A DNA stretch of 64,000 nucleotides from Streptomyces sp. NBC_00572 (lineage in GTDB: Bacteria; Actinomycetota; Actinomycetes; Streptomycetales; Streptomycetaceae): assembly GCF_026341815.1 (NCBI RefSeq), contig NZ_JAPENX010000001.1:620001-684000 (forward strand), read 5' to 3'. Below are positions 32,824-42,482 of this stretch, piece by piece; the stretch's first letter is position 1, and every line of letters starts with the position of its first letter. Made by a program: the position numbers and the translations under genes. Under the pieces are notes generated by a model, which was not told the DNA's origin, searched no databases, and saw nothing but the letters and a program-made list of their open reading frames with translations.

Positions 32824-33741
32824 TCATACGGACACCGGCGCGCGCAGCAGCGCCTCGGGCAGGTACCCGGAGCGGACGCCCGGCTCCCAGCCGTGCGCCA
32901 GGTGCGCGAGCGCGGTCAGCGCGACGGCGCCCACCGGCAGCAGGGTCTTCGGCTCGGGATCGGCCCCGACGCCCGCGCGGTGCTCCACGAGCCGGTCCAC
33001 CAGCGCCTGCTCGAAAGCCTCGCGGTCGTCGTCGAGCAGCACGCGCAGCAGTCTCTGGTCCGGGCCGAGCGCACCGGCCGCGTCCAGGGCCCGCGCCGCA
33101 CGCGCGCGCTCCTCCGCGTCGGGCCGGCGCACCGGGACGGCCCCGGGTACGGCGCCGGGGTACCGCCCTCGCTCGACGGTCAGGTACGCGCAGAGGGCAT
33201 CCATCTCCGCGAGGTCCGCCGGCTCCGAGACCGAGTCGAACACCGAGTACGGCACCCCCTCGCGGATCGCGGGGGCGTAGTCCTCCCGGAGCAGCGGGCC
33301 GATCACCCGCCGCCGCTCCCAGGCCAGCCCGCTGATCAGGCACAGCGCGAAGGCGTCGATCCAGGTGCGGGCGGTGGGCACCCGGTGGTCCCCGGCCAGC
33401 TCCTCGTCGTAGAGCTGGTCGTCGCTGGACAGTGTCCTGTCGACGAGCGGCAGGGGGACGTCCCAGTCGCCGCCGGGGAAGCAGCCGAGGCCCAGCACGC
33501 CGAGGGCGCACTCGGCGGCGGTGAGCAGCACCGTCCGCGAGGAGTCGGCGGCGAGCGCGGGGTCCTCCAGGGTGCGGGCCCCGACGTGGTCGAGCAGTTC
33601 GTCACGCGTCTTACCGAGGCGGCTGAGTGACATCCCGCCGTACCGGAGGTCGTGCCAGTCGTCGAAGACCTGCCCCCAGACGTCCTGGAGCGCCTGCTCG
33701 GCCCTCGCCCCGTCGACCCGGTGTCCCGTCACTTCCCGCAT
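32824..33741 (-). CDS. Immunity 49 (Imm49) family protein
   Basis: A 305-residue soluble protein that I recognise as the Imm49 family, predicted by others to neutralise polymorphic toxins. Characteristic stretches are RTLEDPALAADSSRTVLLTAAECALGVLGLG, RTWIDAFALCLISGLAWERRRVIGPLLREDYAP, and the helical C-terminus EAFEQALVDRLVEHRA. No toxin gene is next to it: neighbours are ctaA and an amidohydrolase. It could be an orphan immunity gene or a reused protein. Function here is inferred only from the family. Confidence 0.7.
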   Translation of the reverse strand: MREVTGHRVDGARAEQALQDVWGQVFDDWHDLRYGGMSLSRLGKTRDELLDHVGARTLEDPALAADSSRTVLLTAAECALGVLGLGCFPGGDWDVPLPLVDRTLSSDDQLYDEELAGDHRVPTARTWIDAFALCLISGLAWERRRVIGPLLREDYAPAIREGVPYSVFDSVSEPADLAEMDALCAYLTVERGRYPGAVPGAVPVRRPDAEERARAARALDAAGALGPDQRLLRVLLDDDREAFEQALVDRLVEHRAGVGADPEPKTLLPVGAVALTALAHLAHGWEPGVRSGYLPEALLRAPVSV

Positions 33742-33783
33742 GGCTTCCGCTCCCCGAGATTCGTTCGATCTTGCTCGGGAACG

Positions 33784-34899
33784 CTAGCAACGCGCACCGA
33801 CAGCGGGCCCGGCCAGCCGGTAGACCCGTCGTGCGTTGTCCGCCGCGATCATCGCGGCGACCCTCTGGGCGTCCGTACGGGACCAGGCGCCGTCCATGAC
33901 CCACTCGCCGAGCACCCGGGCGAGGGCGGTGCGGAAGACGCTCGCGGCGACCACGTGCAGCTCGGGCAGTCCTTGGGCGCCGCTGGAGAACAGCAGCTTG
34001 CCGAACGGCGCCCGCTCCAGGACCTCGGCGAGGACGGCCGCCGCCCGGGCCCCGGTGTGGGCGAGGACGGGGCCCAGGTCCGCGTACACATGCGGGTGCA
34101 CGCCGGTGAGGTGCGCGGCGGCGCGGTGGTACGGGTAGGAGTGCAGCAGCACCAGGTCGGCGCCGAGCCCCGCGGTGGCGGCGGCGAAACCCGCCACCGA
34201 GGCCGGGTCCCGGTCCCCGGTGTGCAGCTGGAGGGGCCGCCCGGCGGTGACCGCGATCCAGAGCAGATGGCGCAGCAGGACGGGGTCGGTGAGCCGGCCG
34301 CCCGCCGGGCGTCCGGCGAGCCAGCGCCCCGCCGCTCCGCGGACCTCGCCGGGTCCCGGGGGTTCGGGCGCGTCCGTGAGTCCTTGGCGTACGCCCGTCA
34401 CGGAGGCGAAGGCCACGGCGTGGACGGCGGCCCCGTGGACGGCCTCCGCGAGGTTGGCGAGGAAGGCCTCGACGGTGCCCGAGGTGTCGGCGACCTGTTC
34501 GGCGAGGGGTTCGAGGCGGACGATCTCATGGGCCTCGGCGGCCCCCGTGGCGCCGAGTTCGGCGGGCCCCGTGAGGTCGCCCGGGAGCCCCGTGTCGACG
34601 AGGTACGTCGCGATCCCGGAAGCCCGCAGCAGGCGGCGGCCCGCCTCGGCGACGCCCAGTTCGCGGCGGCGCGCGAGATACCGGGCGGGCGGGCAGTGCG
34701 GTTCCAGACCGAGGAGCGGCGGGCACCAGCGGCGCACGGCGAAGCCGGTCTGGGTGTCGAAGAAGGTGGTGCCGGCGGCGGGCAGCTTGGTGCTCCCGCC
34801 GAGCTGGGCGCCGAGGTGGGCCTCGAAGGTGCCGAGGCCGAGCTCCTTACGGAGTACCCCGTGGCAGTACTGGTCCACCAGGCTCGGCGTGTCGATCAT
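33784..34899 (-). CDS. Amidohydrolase (FluG/nodulin N-terminal type)
   Basis: A 371-residue amidohydrolase-2 family protein resembling the N-terminal domain of FluG/nodulin proteins. The motif DQYCHGV near residue 10 replaces the usual HxH-containing start. QLHTGDRD near residue 250 and LLHSYPYHRAAAHLTGVHPHVYADLGP after it provide metal-type histidines, followed by KLLFSSGAQGLPE. Because the first HxH is reduced to a single His, it may use fewer metals. ATG at 34899 has a GGGAG upstream. Substrate unknown. Confidence 0.75.
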   Translation of the reverse strand: MIDTPSLVDQYCHGVLRKELGLGTFEAHLGAQLGGSTKLPAAGTTFFDTQTGFAVRRWCPPLLGLEPHCPPARYLARRRELGVAEAGRRLLRASGIATYLVDTGLPGDLTGPAELGATGAAEAHEIVRLEPLAEQVADTSGTVEAFLANLAEAVHGAAVHAVAFASVTGVRQGLTDAPEPPGPGEVRGAAGRWLAGRPAGGRLTDPVLLRHLLWIAVTAGRPLQLHTGDRDPASVAGFAAATAGLGADLVLLHSYPYHRAAAHLTGVHPHVYADLGPVLAHTGARAAAVLAEVLERAPFGKLLFSSGAQGLPELHVVAASVFRTALARVLGEWVMDGAWSRTDAQRVAAMIAADNARRVYRLAGPAVGARC

Positions 34900-34974
34900 C
34901 TCGGGGGGCTCCCTGTGTGGCCGTGTCGCGTCTCCACACGTCCTAACGGGTGAGCCCCGCGCGAGGTTGTTGCC

Positions 34975-35295
34975 TCAGCTGTTGGAGGGGCCGCCGATCT
35001 GGATACCGGCCATCCGGGTCCACTCGTACGGACCGGTGGCGACCTTGGCGGCGAACTCGCCGTCGAACTCCTCGTGGAGGGTGAGGCCGGCCTTCTCGGC
35101 GGCCTGCTGGGCGATCTCGTAGGTCGGCGCGACGAGGTCGCCCCAGCCGCCGTCCGTGCCGACGAGGACGATCCGGGTGCCCGCCTGGCCGATGTGCGCG
35201 AGGTGCCCCTCGGAGCCGCCGTGCTCCTTGGAGAAGGCCTTGATCTCCTTGGCGAGCCTGGCCGCCTTGCGCTCTGCCTGCTTCGTTTCTGCCAT
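34975..35295 (-). CDS. Conserved small hypothetical protein
   Basis: A 106-residue soluble protein. The first 30 residues are charged and helical (ETKQAERKAARLAKEIKAFSKEHGG); the rest has strands such as TRIVLVGTDGGWGDLVAPTYEIAQQAAEKAGL. I recognise it as conserved in streptomycetes between ctaB and the amidohydrolase but know no function. ATG at 35295 has TAGCAT 8 nt upstream and no RBS, which suggests a leaderless mRNA. Confidence 0.75.
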   Translation of the reverse strand: MAETKQAERKAARLAKEIKAFSKEHGGSEGHLAHIGQAGTRIVLVGTDGGWGDLVAPTYEIAQQAAEKAGLTLHEEFDGEFAAKVATGPYEWTRMAGIQIGGPSNS

Positions 35296-35329
35296 GAAAA
35301 CGATGCTACCGAGGGGTAGATCTACTGGC

Positions 35330-35371
35330 GACGGCCGGGTCACGTGGCCTATCCCACGTGACCCGGCCGTC
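35330..35371 (-). terminator. Terminator after ctaB
   Basis: GACGGCCGGGTCACGTGG and its perfect complement (18-bp arms) flank a 6-nt loop 22 nt after the ctaB stop, upstream of the small hypothetical gene. Confidence 0.9.
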
Positions 35372-35393
35372 TGCCGGTCGAATCATCTGAGCG

Positions 35394-36341
35394 CTAGCGG
35401 AGGAAGGGGTCCACCGCGACCGCCACGAAGAGCAGCGAGACATAGGTGATGGACCAGTGGAAAAGGCGCATCTCCTTGAGCTTCGCGCCGGTCGCGCCCG
35501 ACTTGGCGCGGTTGAGCAGCCCGTGCGCCTCCCAGAGCCACCAGCCGCCGGTGGCCAGCGCCACCGTCAGGTAGAACCAGCCGGTGTAGCCGAGCGGGGT
35601 GAGCAGCAGCGAGACGGCGACCATCACCCAGCTGTACGCGACGATCTGCTTCGCGACGACCTTGTTGGAGGCGAGGACGGGGAGCATCGGCACGCCCGCG
35701 CGGGCGTAGTCGTCCTTCACCTTCATCGACAGCGGCCAGTAGTGCGGCGGCGTCCAGAAGAAGATGACGAGGAAGAGGATGACCGCGGCCCAGGACATCG
35801 AGTTGGTGACGGCCGACCAGCCGATGAGCACCGGCAGGCAGCCGGCGATGCCGCCCCAGACGATGTTCTGCGCGGTGCGGCGCTTCAGGATCATCGTGTA
35901 GACGACGACGTAGAAGAGGAGCGCGCCGAGCGAGAGGGCGGCCGAGAGCCAGTTGACGAGCAGGCCGAACCAGAGCGTGGAGACCACGGCGAGGGTGAGG
36001 CCGAAGACCAGGCCCTCGCGCGGCGTCAGGACGCCGGTGACCAGCGGACGCTGGGAGGTGCGGTCCATCAGCGCGTCGATGTCGCGGTCGATGTACATGT
36101 TCAGCGCGTTGGCGCCGCCCGCGGACAGGTAGCCGCCGAAGCAGGTGACGAGCACCAGCCACAGGTCGGGCACGCCCTGCTCGGCGAGGAACATCACCGG
36201 AACGGTGGTGATGAGCAGCAGTTCGATGATCCGCGGCTTGGTCAGCGCCACGTATGCCTTGACGCGGGCCCCGAACGGCCGATGGCCCCCCGGGCTGGGA
36301 GTCAAGACGACCCCTGCGGGTCGGGACTCGACGGCCGTCAC
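35394..36341 (-). CDS. ctaB: Protoheme IX farnesyltransferase (heme O synthase)
   Basis: A 315-residue UbiA-family prenyltransferase that makes heme O, the substrate of CtaA. Motifs include [21 protein letters not shown], the first Asp-rich motif [45 protein letters not shown] and the second region [27 protein letters not shown]. Nine helices are predicted. The GTG at 36341 is chosen because AGGGG sits 5 nt upstream; a GTG two codons earlier (36347) is too close to it. It ends before a strong terminator and is divergent from tkt. Confidence 0.92.
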   Translation of the reverse strand: MTAVESRPAGVVLTPSPGGHRPFGARVKAYVALTKPRIIELLLITTVPVMFLAEQGVPDLWLVLVTCFGGYLSAGGANALNMYIDRDIDALMDRTSQRPLVTGVLTPREGLVFGLTLAVVSTLWFGLLVNWLSAALSLGALLFYVVVYTMILKRRTAQNIVWGGIAGCLPVLIGWSAVTNSMSWAAVILFLVIFFWTPPHYWPLSMKVKDDYARAGVPMLPVLASNKVVAKQIVAYSWVMVAVSLLLTPLGYTGWFYLTVALATGGWWLWEAHGLLNRAKSGATGAKLKEMRLFHWSITYVSLLFVAVAVDPFLR

Positions 36342-36655
36342 GCACACCCCTGACAGAGAAATTCCCAGCAAGCCGCCCGGATGAAGACGGGGCAAAGCTT
36401 GCGCGTACCACGCCACTGTAGACGTTGCCCAGACGCCGATCTTCGCGGGGGTGGGGTCGTGTTGAGGGGGTGTGTCCCAAGGCGTGGACACGCCTCGGGA
36501 GGCGAACTCACACGGCCGGCGGCAGTCTTGCTGTGTCCGCTCATTTGAGGGGCATGCACACGAAAAGAGGGACGTTCCGGCGGGGGTAGGCTCGACAACG
36601 CCGGTACACCCTCAGTCACCGGCTTAAGACATGTGGAGAGGAGCCCTGACCCAGG
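36342..36655. promoter_or_regulatory. ctaB/tkt divergent control region
   Basis: A 314-bp gap without coding potential. A near-perfect 26-bp palindrome at 36475-36500 (arms TCCCAAGGCGTG and CACGCCTCGGGA, 11 of 12 pairs, spacer GA) lies near its middle and looks like a regulator site. TAGGCT at 36587-36592 is a candidate -10 for tkt. TACAGT on the minus strand near 36415 may serve ctaB. Confidence 0.5.
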
Positions 36656-38743
36656 GTGAGCACTAAGCCGACCACCACAGACCTCGAGTGGACCGAGTTG
36701 GACCAGCGGGCTGTCGACACCGCCCGCATCCTCGCGGCGGACGCCGTACAGAAGGTCGGCAACGGCCATCCCGGTACGGCGATGAGCCTGGCGCCCGCCG
36801 CGTACACCCTCTTCCAGAAGGTGATGCGGCACGACCCGGCCGACCCCGAGTGGGTCGGGCGCGACCGGTTCGTCCTCTCCGCGGGACACTCGTCCCTGAC
36901 CCTCTACACCCAGTTGTACCTGGGTGGCTTCGGGCTTGAGCTGGACGACCTGAAGGCGTTCCGTACCTGGGGTTCGAAGACCCCCGGGCACCCGGAGTAC
37001 GGTCACACCGCCGCGGTCGAGACCACCACGGGCCCGCTGGGCCAGGGTGTCGCCAACGCCGTGGGCATGGCGATGGCCGCCCGCTTCGAGCGCGGTCTGT
37101 TCGACCCGGAGGCCGCCACCGGCGCTTCCCCGTTCGACCACCGGATCTACGCGATCGCCGGTGACGGCTGCCTGCAGGAGGGCATCTCCGCGGAGGCGTC
37201 CTCGCTCGCCGGCCACCAAAAGCTCGGCAACCTGATCCTGCTGTGGGACGACAACCACATCTCGATCGAGGGCGACACCGAGACGGCCGTGTCCGAGGAC
37301 ACGATGAAGCGGTACGAGGCGTACGGCTGGCACGTCCAGCGCGTCGAGCCGCAGGCCAACGGCGACCTGGACCCGGCCGCGCTGTACACGGCGATCAGGG
37401 CCGCCGAGGCCGAGACCGAGCGTCCGTCGTTCATCGCGATGCGCTCGATCATCGCCTGGCCCGCCCCGAACGCGCAGAACACCGAGGCCGCGCACGGCTC
37501 GGCGCTCGGCGACGCGGAGATCGCGGCCACCAAGCGCGTCCTCGGCTTCGACCCGGAGCAGACCTTCGAGGTCACCGACGAGGTCATCGCGCACACCCGC
37601 TCGCTCGGCGACCGCGGCCGTGAGGCCCGCGCCGCGTGGGAGAAGTCGCTCGCCGAGTGGCGTACGGCCAACCCGGAGCGCGCGGCCGAGTTCGACCGCA
37701 TCCAGGCGAACGAGCTGCCGGCCGGCTGGGCCGAGAAGCTCCCGGTCTTCGAGCCGGGCAAGGGTGTCGCCACCCGTGCCGCCTCGGGCCAGGTCCTCAA
37801 GGCGCTCGGCGCGGTCATCCCGGAGCTGTGGGGCGGCTCGGCCGACCTCGCCGGCTCCAACAACACGACGATCGACAAGGACTCGTCGTTCCTGCCCGAG
37901 GGCAACCCGCTGCCGGAGGCCGACAAGTACGGCCGCACGATCCACTTCGGCATCCGCGAGCACTCCATGGCCGCGGAGATGAACGGGATCGCGCTGCACG
38001 GCAACACGCGCATCTACGGCGGCACCTTCCTGGTGTTCTCCGACTACATGCGCAACGCCGTGCGTCTGTCCGCGCTGATGCACGTGCCCGTCACGTACGT
38101 CTGGACCCACGACTCGATCGGTCTGGGCGAGGACGGCCCGACGCACCAGCCGGTGGAGCACCTGGCCTCGCTGCGCGCGATCCCGGGTCTGAACGTGGTC
38201 CGTCCGGCGGACGCCAACGAGACGGCGATCGCCTGGCGCGAGATCATGCAGCGTCACACGAAGGTGTTCGGCAAGGGCGCCCCGCACGGTCTGGCGCTGA
38301 CCCGTCAGGGTGTGCCGACGTACGCGCCGAACGAGGACACGGTCAAGGGCGGCTACGTGCTGTTCGAGGCCGACGGTGGCGACGCTCAGGTCGTGCTGAT
38401 CGGCACGGGCTCCGAGGTGCACCTGGCCGTCGAGGCCCGTGAGCAGCTCCAGGCCGCCGGTGTCCCGACCCGGGTGGTCTCGATGCCGTCCGTCGAGTGG
38501 TTCGAGGAGCAGGACCAGGCGTACAAGGACTCCGTCCTGCCGCCGTCGGTCAAGGCCCGCGTCGCGGTCGAGGCCGGTATCGGTCTCACCTGGCACCGGT
38601 ACGTCGGGGACGCCGGCCGGATCGTCTCGCTGGAGCACTTCGGTGCCTCGGCGGACGCGAAGGTCCTGTTCCGCGAGTTCGGGTTCACGCCGGAGGCGAT
38701 CGTCGCCGCCGCGCGGGAATCGATCGCTGCCGCCGCGCGCTGA
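36656..38743 (+). CDS. tkt: Transketolase
   Basis: A 695-residue thiamine-diphosphate enzyme that moves two-carbon ketol units in the pentose phosphate pathway. The N-terminal domain has GNGHPGTAMSLAPAAY and the ThDP/Mg motif GDGCLQEGISAEASSLAGHQKLGNLILLWDDNHISI; the middle domain has FGIREHSMAAEMNGIALHG with the catalytic Glu and the Tyr/Phe pocket; the C-terminal domain follows. Start is GTG at 36656. It opens the operon tkt-tal-zwf-opcA-pgl. Confidence 0.96.
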   Translation: MSTKPTTTDLEWTELDQRAVDTARILAADAVQKVGNGHPGTAMSLAPAAYTLFQKVMRHDPADPEWVGRDRFVLSAGHSSLTLYTQLYLGGFGLELDDLKAFRTWGSKTPGHPEYGHTAAVETTTGPLGQGVANAVGMAMAARFERGLFDPEAATGASPFDHRIYAIAGDGCLQEGISAEASSLAGHQKLGNLILLWDDNHISIEGDTETAVSEDTMKRYEAYGWHVQRVEPQANGDLDPAALYTAIRAAEAETERPSFIAMRSIIAWPAPNAQNTEAAHGSALGDAEIAATKRVLGFDPEQTFEVTDEVIAHTRSLGDRGREARAAWEKSLAEWRTANPERAAEFDRIQANELPAGWAEKLPVFEPGKGVATRAASGQVLKALGAVIPELWGGSADLAGSNNTTIDKDSSFLPEGNPLPEADKYGRTIHFGIREHSMAAEMNGIALHGNTRIYGGTFLVFSDYMRNAVRLSALMHVPVTYVWTHDSIGLGEDGPTHQPVEHLASLRAIPGLNVVRPADANETAIAWREIMQRHTKVFGKGAPHGLALTRQGVPTYAPNEDTVKGGYVLFEADGGDAQVVLIGTGSEVHLAVEAREQLQAAGVPTRVVSMPSVEWFEEQDQAYKDSVLPPSVKARVAVEAGIGLTWHRYVGDAGRIVSLEHFGASADAKVLFREFGFTPEAIVAAARESIAAAAR

Positions 38744-38779
38744 CGCGCATACGTACGACTTAATGGAGATGGAATTCTC

Positions 38780-39898
38780 ATGACAGACGCTCTCAAGCGC
38801 CTCTCCGACGAAGGCGTCGCGATCTGGCTGGACGACCTCTCGCGCAAGCGGATCACGTCCGGCAACCTGGCCGAGCTCATCGACCAGAGCCACGTGGTCG
38901 GTGTGACCACGAACCCGTCGATCTTCCAGAAGGCCATCTCGCACGGTGACGGTTACGAGCAGCAGCTCGCCGACCTCGCCGCCCGCAAGGTGACCGTCGA
39001 CGAGGCCATCCGCATGATCACGACGGCGGACGTCCGCGACGCCGCCGACATCCTGCGGCCGGTCTTCGAGGCGACCGACGGCCAGGACGGCCGGGTCTCC
39101 ATCGAGGTCGACCCCCGTCTCGCCCACGAGACGACCGCCACCATCGCCGAGGCCAAGCAGCTGGCCTGGCTGGTGGACCGTCCCAACACGCTCATCAAGA
39201 TTCCGGCCACCAAGGCGGGTCTGCCGGCGATCACCGAGGTCATCGGCCTCGGCATCAGCGTCAACGTGACGCTGATCTTCTCCCTGGAGCGCTACCGCGC
39301 GGTCATGGAGGCCTACCTGGCGGGTCTGGAGAAGGCCCGCGAGCGCGGCCTCGACCTCTCCAAGATCCACTCGGTGGCCTCCTTCTTCGTGTCCCGCGTG
39401 GACTCGGAGATCGACAAGCGCCTGGACGCCCTCGGCACCGACGAGGCCAAGGCGCTCAAGGGCAAGGCCGCCCTGGCGAACGCCCGTCTCGCCTACGAGG
39501 CCTTCGAAGAGGTGTTCTCCGGCGAGCGCTGGGCGGCCCTCGACAAGGCGCAGGCCAACAAGCAGCGTCCGCTGTGGGCCTCGACCGGCGTGAAGGACCC
39601 GGCGTACAAGGACACCCTGTACGTCGTGGACCTGGTCGCTCCCGGCACGGTCAACACCATGCCGGAGTCCACCCTGGAGGCCACCGCCGACCACGGTGTG
39701 GTCTCCGGTGACACCGTGCGCGGCACGTACGAGCAGTCGCGTGCCGAGCTGGCGGCCATCGAGAAGCTGGGCATCGCCTACGACGATGTCGTCCAGCTCC
39801 TCGAGGACGAGGGCGTCGAGAAGTTCGAGGCGTCCTGGAACGACCTTCTCAAGTCCACCGAGGCGGAGCTCTCGCGCCTCGCACCTTCGGAGGCGTAA
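38780..39898 (+). CDS. tal: Transaldolase
   Basis: A 372-residue TalA/TalB-type transaldolase, of the longer actinobacterial class, that transfers dihydroxyacetone units. The Schiff-base lysine is in [16 protein letters not shown], with [11 protein letters not shown] at the start and [17 protein letters not shown] in the second half. ATG at 38780 follows the tkt stop by 36 nt, with an AT-rich leader containing GGAGATGGAA. The zwf ribosome site GGAGG lies inside its last codons. Confidence 0.95.
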   Translation: MTDALKRLSDEGVAIWLDDLSRKRITSGNLAELIDQSHVVGVTTNPSIFQKAISHGDGYEQQLADLAARKVTVDEAIRMITTADVRDAADILRPVFEATDGQDGRVSIEVDPRLAHETTATIAEAKQLAWLVDRPNTLIKIPATKAGLPAITEVIGLGISVNVTLIFSLERYRAVMEAYLAGLEKARERGLDLSKIHSVASFFVSRVDSEIDKRLDALGTDEAKALKGKAALANARLAYEAFEEVFSGERWAALDKAQANKQRPLWASTGVKDPAYKDTLYVVDLVAPGTVNTMPESTLEATADHGVVSGDTVRGTYEQSRAELAAIEKLGIAYDDVVQLLEDEGVEKFEASWNDLLKSTEAELSRLAPSEA

Positions 39899-39903
39899 GC
39901 ACT

Positions 39904-41436
39904 TTGAGCGCAGTCCACGGAGCCAACCCGCTCCGTGACGCCGCAGACCGACGGCTCCCGCGTATCGCGGGGCCGTCGGGTCTGGTGATCTTCGGCGTCA
40001 CGGGCGATTTGTCCCGTAAGAAGCTGATGCCTGCCGTCTACGACCTGGCCAACCGCGGCCTGCTGCCGCCGGGCTTCTCGCTCATCGGCTTCGCCCGCCG
40101 GGAGTGGCAGGACGAGGACTTCGCGCAGGAGGTCCACGACGCCGTCGAGCAGCACTCGCGCACCCCGTTCCGCGAGGAGGTGTGGCAGCAGCTGATCCAG
40201 GGGATGCGTTTCGTCCAGGGCGACTTCGACGACGACGACGCCTTCGAGCAGCTCAAGGCCACCATCGAGGAACTGGACAAGGCGCAGGGCACCGGAGGCA
40301 ACTTCGCCTTCTACCTGTCCGTGCCACCGAAGTTCTTCCCCAAGGTCGTCCAGCAGCTCAAGAAGCACGGCCTGGCCGACCAGAAGGACGGCTCCTGGCG
40401 CCGCGCGGTCATCGAGAAGCCCTTCGGGCACGACCTGGTCTCCGCCAAGGAGCTCAACGAGGTCGTCCACGAGGTCTTCCCGCCGAACGAGGTCTTCCGG
40501 ATCGACCACTACCTCGGCAAGGAGACCGTCCAGAACATCCTGGCGCTCCGCTTCGCCAACACCCTCTTCGAGCCGATCTGGAACCGGTCGTACGTCGACC
40601 ACGTGCAGATCACCATGGCCGAGGACATCGGCATCGGTGGCCGAGCCGGCTACTACGACGGCATCGGCGCCGCCCGTGACGTCATCCAGAACCACCTGCT
40701 CCAGCTGCTCGCGCTGACCGCGATGGAGGAGCCCGGCTCCTTCGACGCCGACGCGCTCGCCGCCGAGAAGACCAAGGTCCTCGGCGCGGTGAAGGTGCCC
40801 AAGGACCTGGGCAAGTCCACGGTCCGCGGCCAGTACGCGGCCGGGTGGCAGGGCGGCGCGAAGGCCGTCGGCTACCTCCAGGAAGACGGTATCGACCCCC
40901 AGTCGAAGACCGACACCTACGCGGCCATCAAGCTGGAGATCGACAACCGCCGCTGGGCGGGCGTCCCCTTCTACCTGCGCACCGGCAAGCGGCTCGGCCG
41001 CCGCGTCACCGAGATCGCGGTCGTCTTCCAGCGCGCCCCGCACTCTCCCTTCGACTCCACCGCGACCGAGGAACTCGGCCGCAACGCCATCGTCATCCGT
41101 GTCCAGCCGGACGAGGGCGTGACGGTGCGGTTCGGCTCCAAGGTGCCCGGCACCCAGATGGAGATCCGGGACGTGTCGATGGACTTCGCCTACGGCGAGT
41201 CCTTCACGGAGTCCAGCCCCGAGGCGTACGAGCGGCTCCTCCTGGACGTCCTGCTCGGCGACTCGAACCTCTTCCCGCGCGTCGAGGAGGTCGAGCTGTC
41301 CTGGAAGATCCTCGACCCGATCGAGCAGTTCTGGGACAAGCACGGCAAGCCCGCGCAGTACCAGTCCGGGACCTGGGGTCCGGTCGAGGCGGACGAGATG
41401 CTCGCACGAGACGGACGGAGCTGGCGCCGGCCATGA
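39904..41436 (+). CDS. zwf: Glucose-6-phosphate 1-dehydrogenase
   Basis: A 510-residue NADP-linked dehydrogenase that opens the oxidative pentose phosphate pathway. The nucleotide loop is FGVTGDLSRKKLMPAVYDL near residue 35, and the active-site motif RIDHYLGKETVQNILALRFAN carries the catalytic His-Lys. The start is TTG at 39904, 5 nt after tal, using GGAGG in the tal end. The stop overlaps opcA (ATGA), whose product activates this enzyme in actinobacteria. Confidence 0.95.
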   Translation: MSAVHGANPLRDAADRRLPRIAGPSGLVIFGVTGDLSRKKLMPAVYDLANRGLLPPGFSLIGFARREWQDEDFAQEVHDAVEQHSRTPFREEVWQQLIQGMRFVQGDFDDDDAFEQLKATIEELDKAQGTGGNFAFYLSVPPKFFPKVVQQLKKHGLADQKDGSWRRAVIEKPFGHDLVSAKELNEVVHEVFPPNEVFRIDHYLGKETVQNILALRFANTLFEPIWNRSYVDHVQITMAEDIGIGGRAGYYDGIGAARDVIQNHLLQLLALTAMEEPGSFDADALAAEKTKVLGAVKVPKDLGKSTVRGQYAAGWQGGAKAVGYLQEDGIDPQSKTDTYAAIKLEIDNRRWAGVPFYLRTGKRLGRRVTEIAVVFQRAPHSPFDSTATEELGRNAIVIRVQPDEGVTVRFGSKVPGTQMEIRDVSMDFAYGESFTESSPEAYERLLLDVLLGDSNLFPRVEEVELSWKILDPIEQFWDKHGKPAQYQSGTWGPVEADEMLARDGRSWRRP

Positions 41437-42482
41437 AGACCGACCTGACGGACACCACGTCATCCAAGATCAACAAGGCGCTGGTGCTCGGGCGGCGGGC
41501 GATCGGTACGCCGGCCGTCGGCATGGTGCTCACCCTCGTCATCGTCACCGACGAGGAGAACGCCTACGACGCGCTGAAGGCTGCGAACGACGCGTCCCGC
41601 GAGCACCCCTCGCGGACCCTCGTCGTCATCAAGCGGGTCACGCGCTCCCCGCGTGACCGCTCCAAGGCACGGCTCGACGCCGAGGTCCGCCTCGGCGCCG
41701 ACGCCAGCACCGGCGAGACGGTGGTCCTCCGGCTGTACGGCGAGGTCGGCGACCACGCCCAGTCGGTGGTCCTGCCGCTGCTCCTCCCGGACGCCCCCGT
41801 CGTCGTGTGGTGGCCGGTGAACGCGCCGACCGACCCGGCGAAGGACCCGCTGGGCGCGCTCGCCCAGCGCCGGGTGACCGACTCGTACGCCGCCGAGCAG
41901 CCCATCCAGGAGCTGACCGCGCGCGCGGACGCCTACACCCCGGGCGACACGGACCTCGCGTGGACCCGGATCACCCCGTGGCGTTCGATGCTGGCCGCCG
42001 CGCTCGACCAGGTCGTGTGCGAGGTGACCTCCGCCGAGGTGGAGGGCGAGGAGTTCAACCCGAGCGTCGAGCTGCTCGCCATGTGGCTGGCGGAGCGGCT
42101 GAAGATCCCGGTGCGCCGCTCGACGTCGACGGGTCCCGGTCTCACCTCCGTACGGATGGAGACCAGCACCGGCCCGATCGTCCTCGACCGGCCGGACGGC
42201 TCGCTCGCGACGCTCTCCATCCAGGGGCAGCCCGACCGTGCCGTGGCGCTCAAGCGCCGGGACACGGCCGAGCTGATCGCGGAGGAGCTGCGCCGGCTCG
42301 ACCCGGACGACACCTACGCGACGGCGCTCAAGTTCGGCCTTGAGCGGCTGGACGAGGAGGCGGCCGTGACCGCCCCCGAGGTCGTCGTGGAGACGGTCGT
42401 GGAGACCTTCGTGGAGTCGGCCGCCCCGGCCGCCAAGCCCGCCGCGAAGAAGGCTCCGGCCAAGAAGACGGCGGGCAAGTGA
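41433..42482 (+). CDS. opcA: OpcA, G6PDH assembly/activation protein
   Basis: A 349-residue OpcA protein, needed for full G6PDH activity in cyanobacteria and actinobacteria and a redox link in some. Typical segments are VGMVLTLVIVTDEENAYDAL, LLLPDAPVVVWWPVNAP, DLAWTRITPWRSMLAAALDQ and GLTSVRMETSTGPIVLDRPDG. The last 35 residues are a Lys/Ala/Pro tail (AAKPAAKKAPAKKTAGK). ATG at 41433 overlaps zwf; its stop overlaps the pgl GTG. Confidence 0.92.
   Translation: MKTDLTDTTSSKINKALVLGRRAIGTPAVGMVLTLVIVTDEENAYDALKAANDASREHPSRTLVVIKRVTRSPRDRSKARLDAEVRLGADASTGETVVLRLYGEVGDHAQSVVLPLLLPDAPVVVWWPVNAPTDPAKDPLGALAQRRVTDSYAAEQPIQELTARADAYTPGDTDLAWTRITPWRSMLAAALDQVVCEVTSAEVEGEEFNPSVELLAMWLAERLKIPVRRSTSTGPGLTSVRMETSTGPIVLDRPDGSLATLSIQGQPDRAVALKRRDTAELIAEELRRLDPDDTYATALKFGLERLDEEAAVTAPEVVVETVVETFVESAAPAAKPAAKKAPAKKTAGK

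Noticed and set aside
36338..39694. A 1118-codon minus-strand open frame opposite tkt and tal
   Set aside because: Antisense to two certain genes, with no family motif or RBS; long antisense frames are expected at this GC content.
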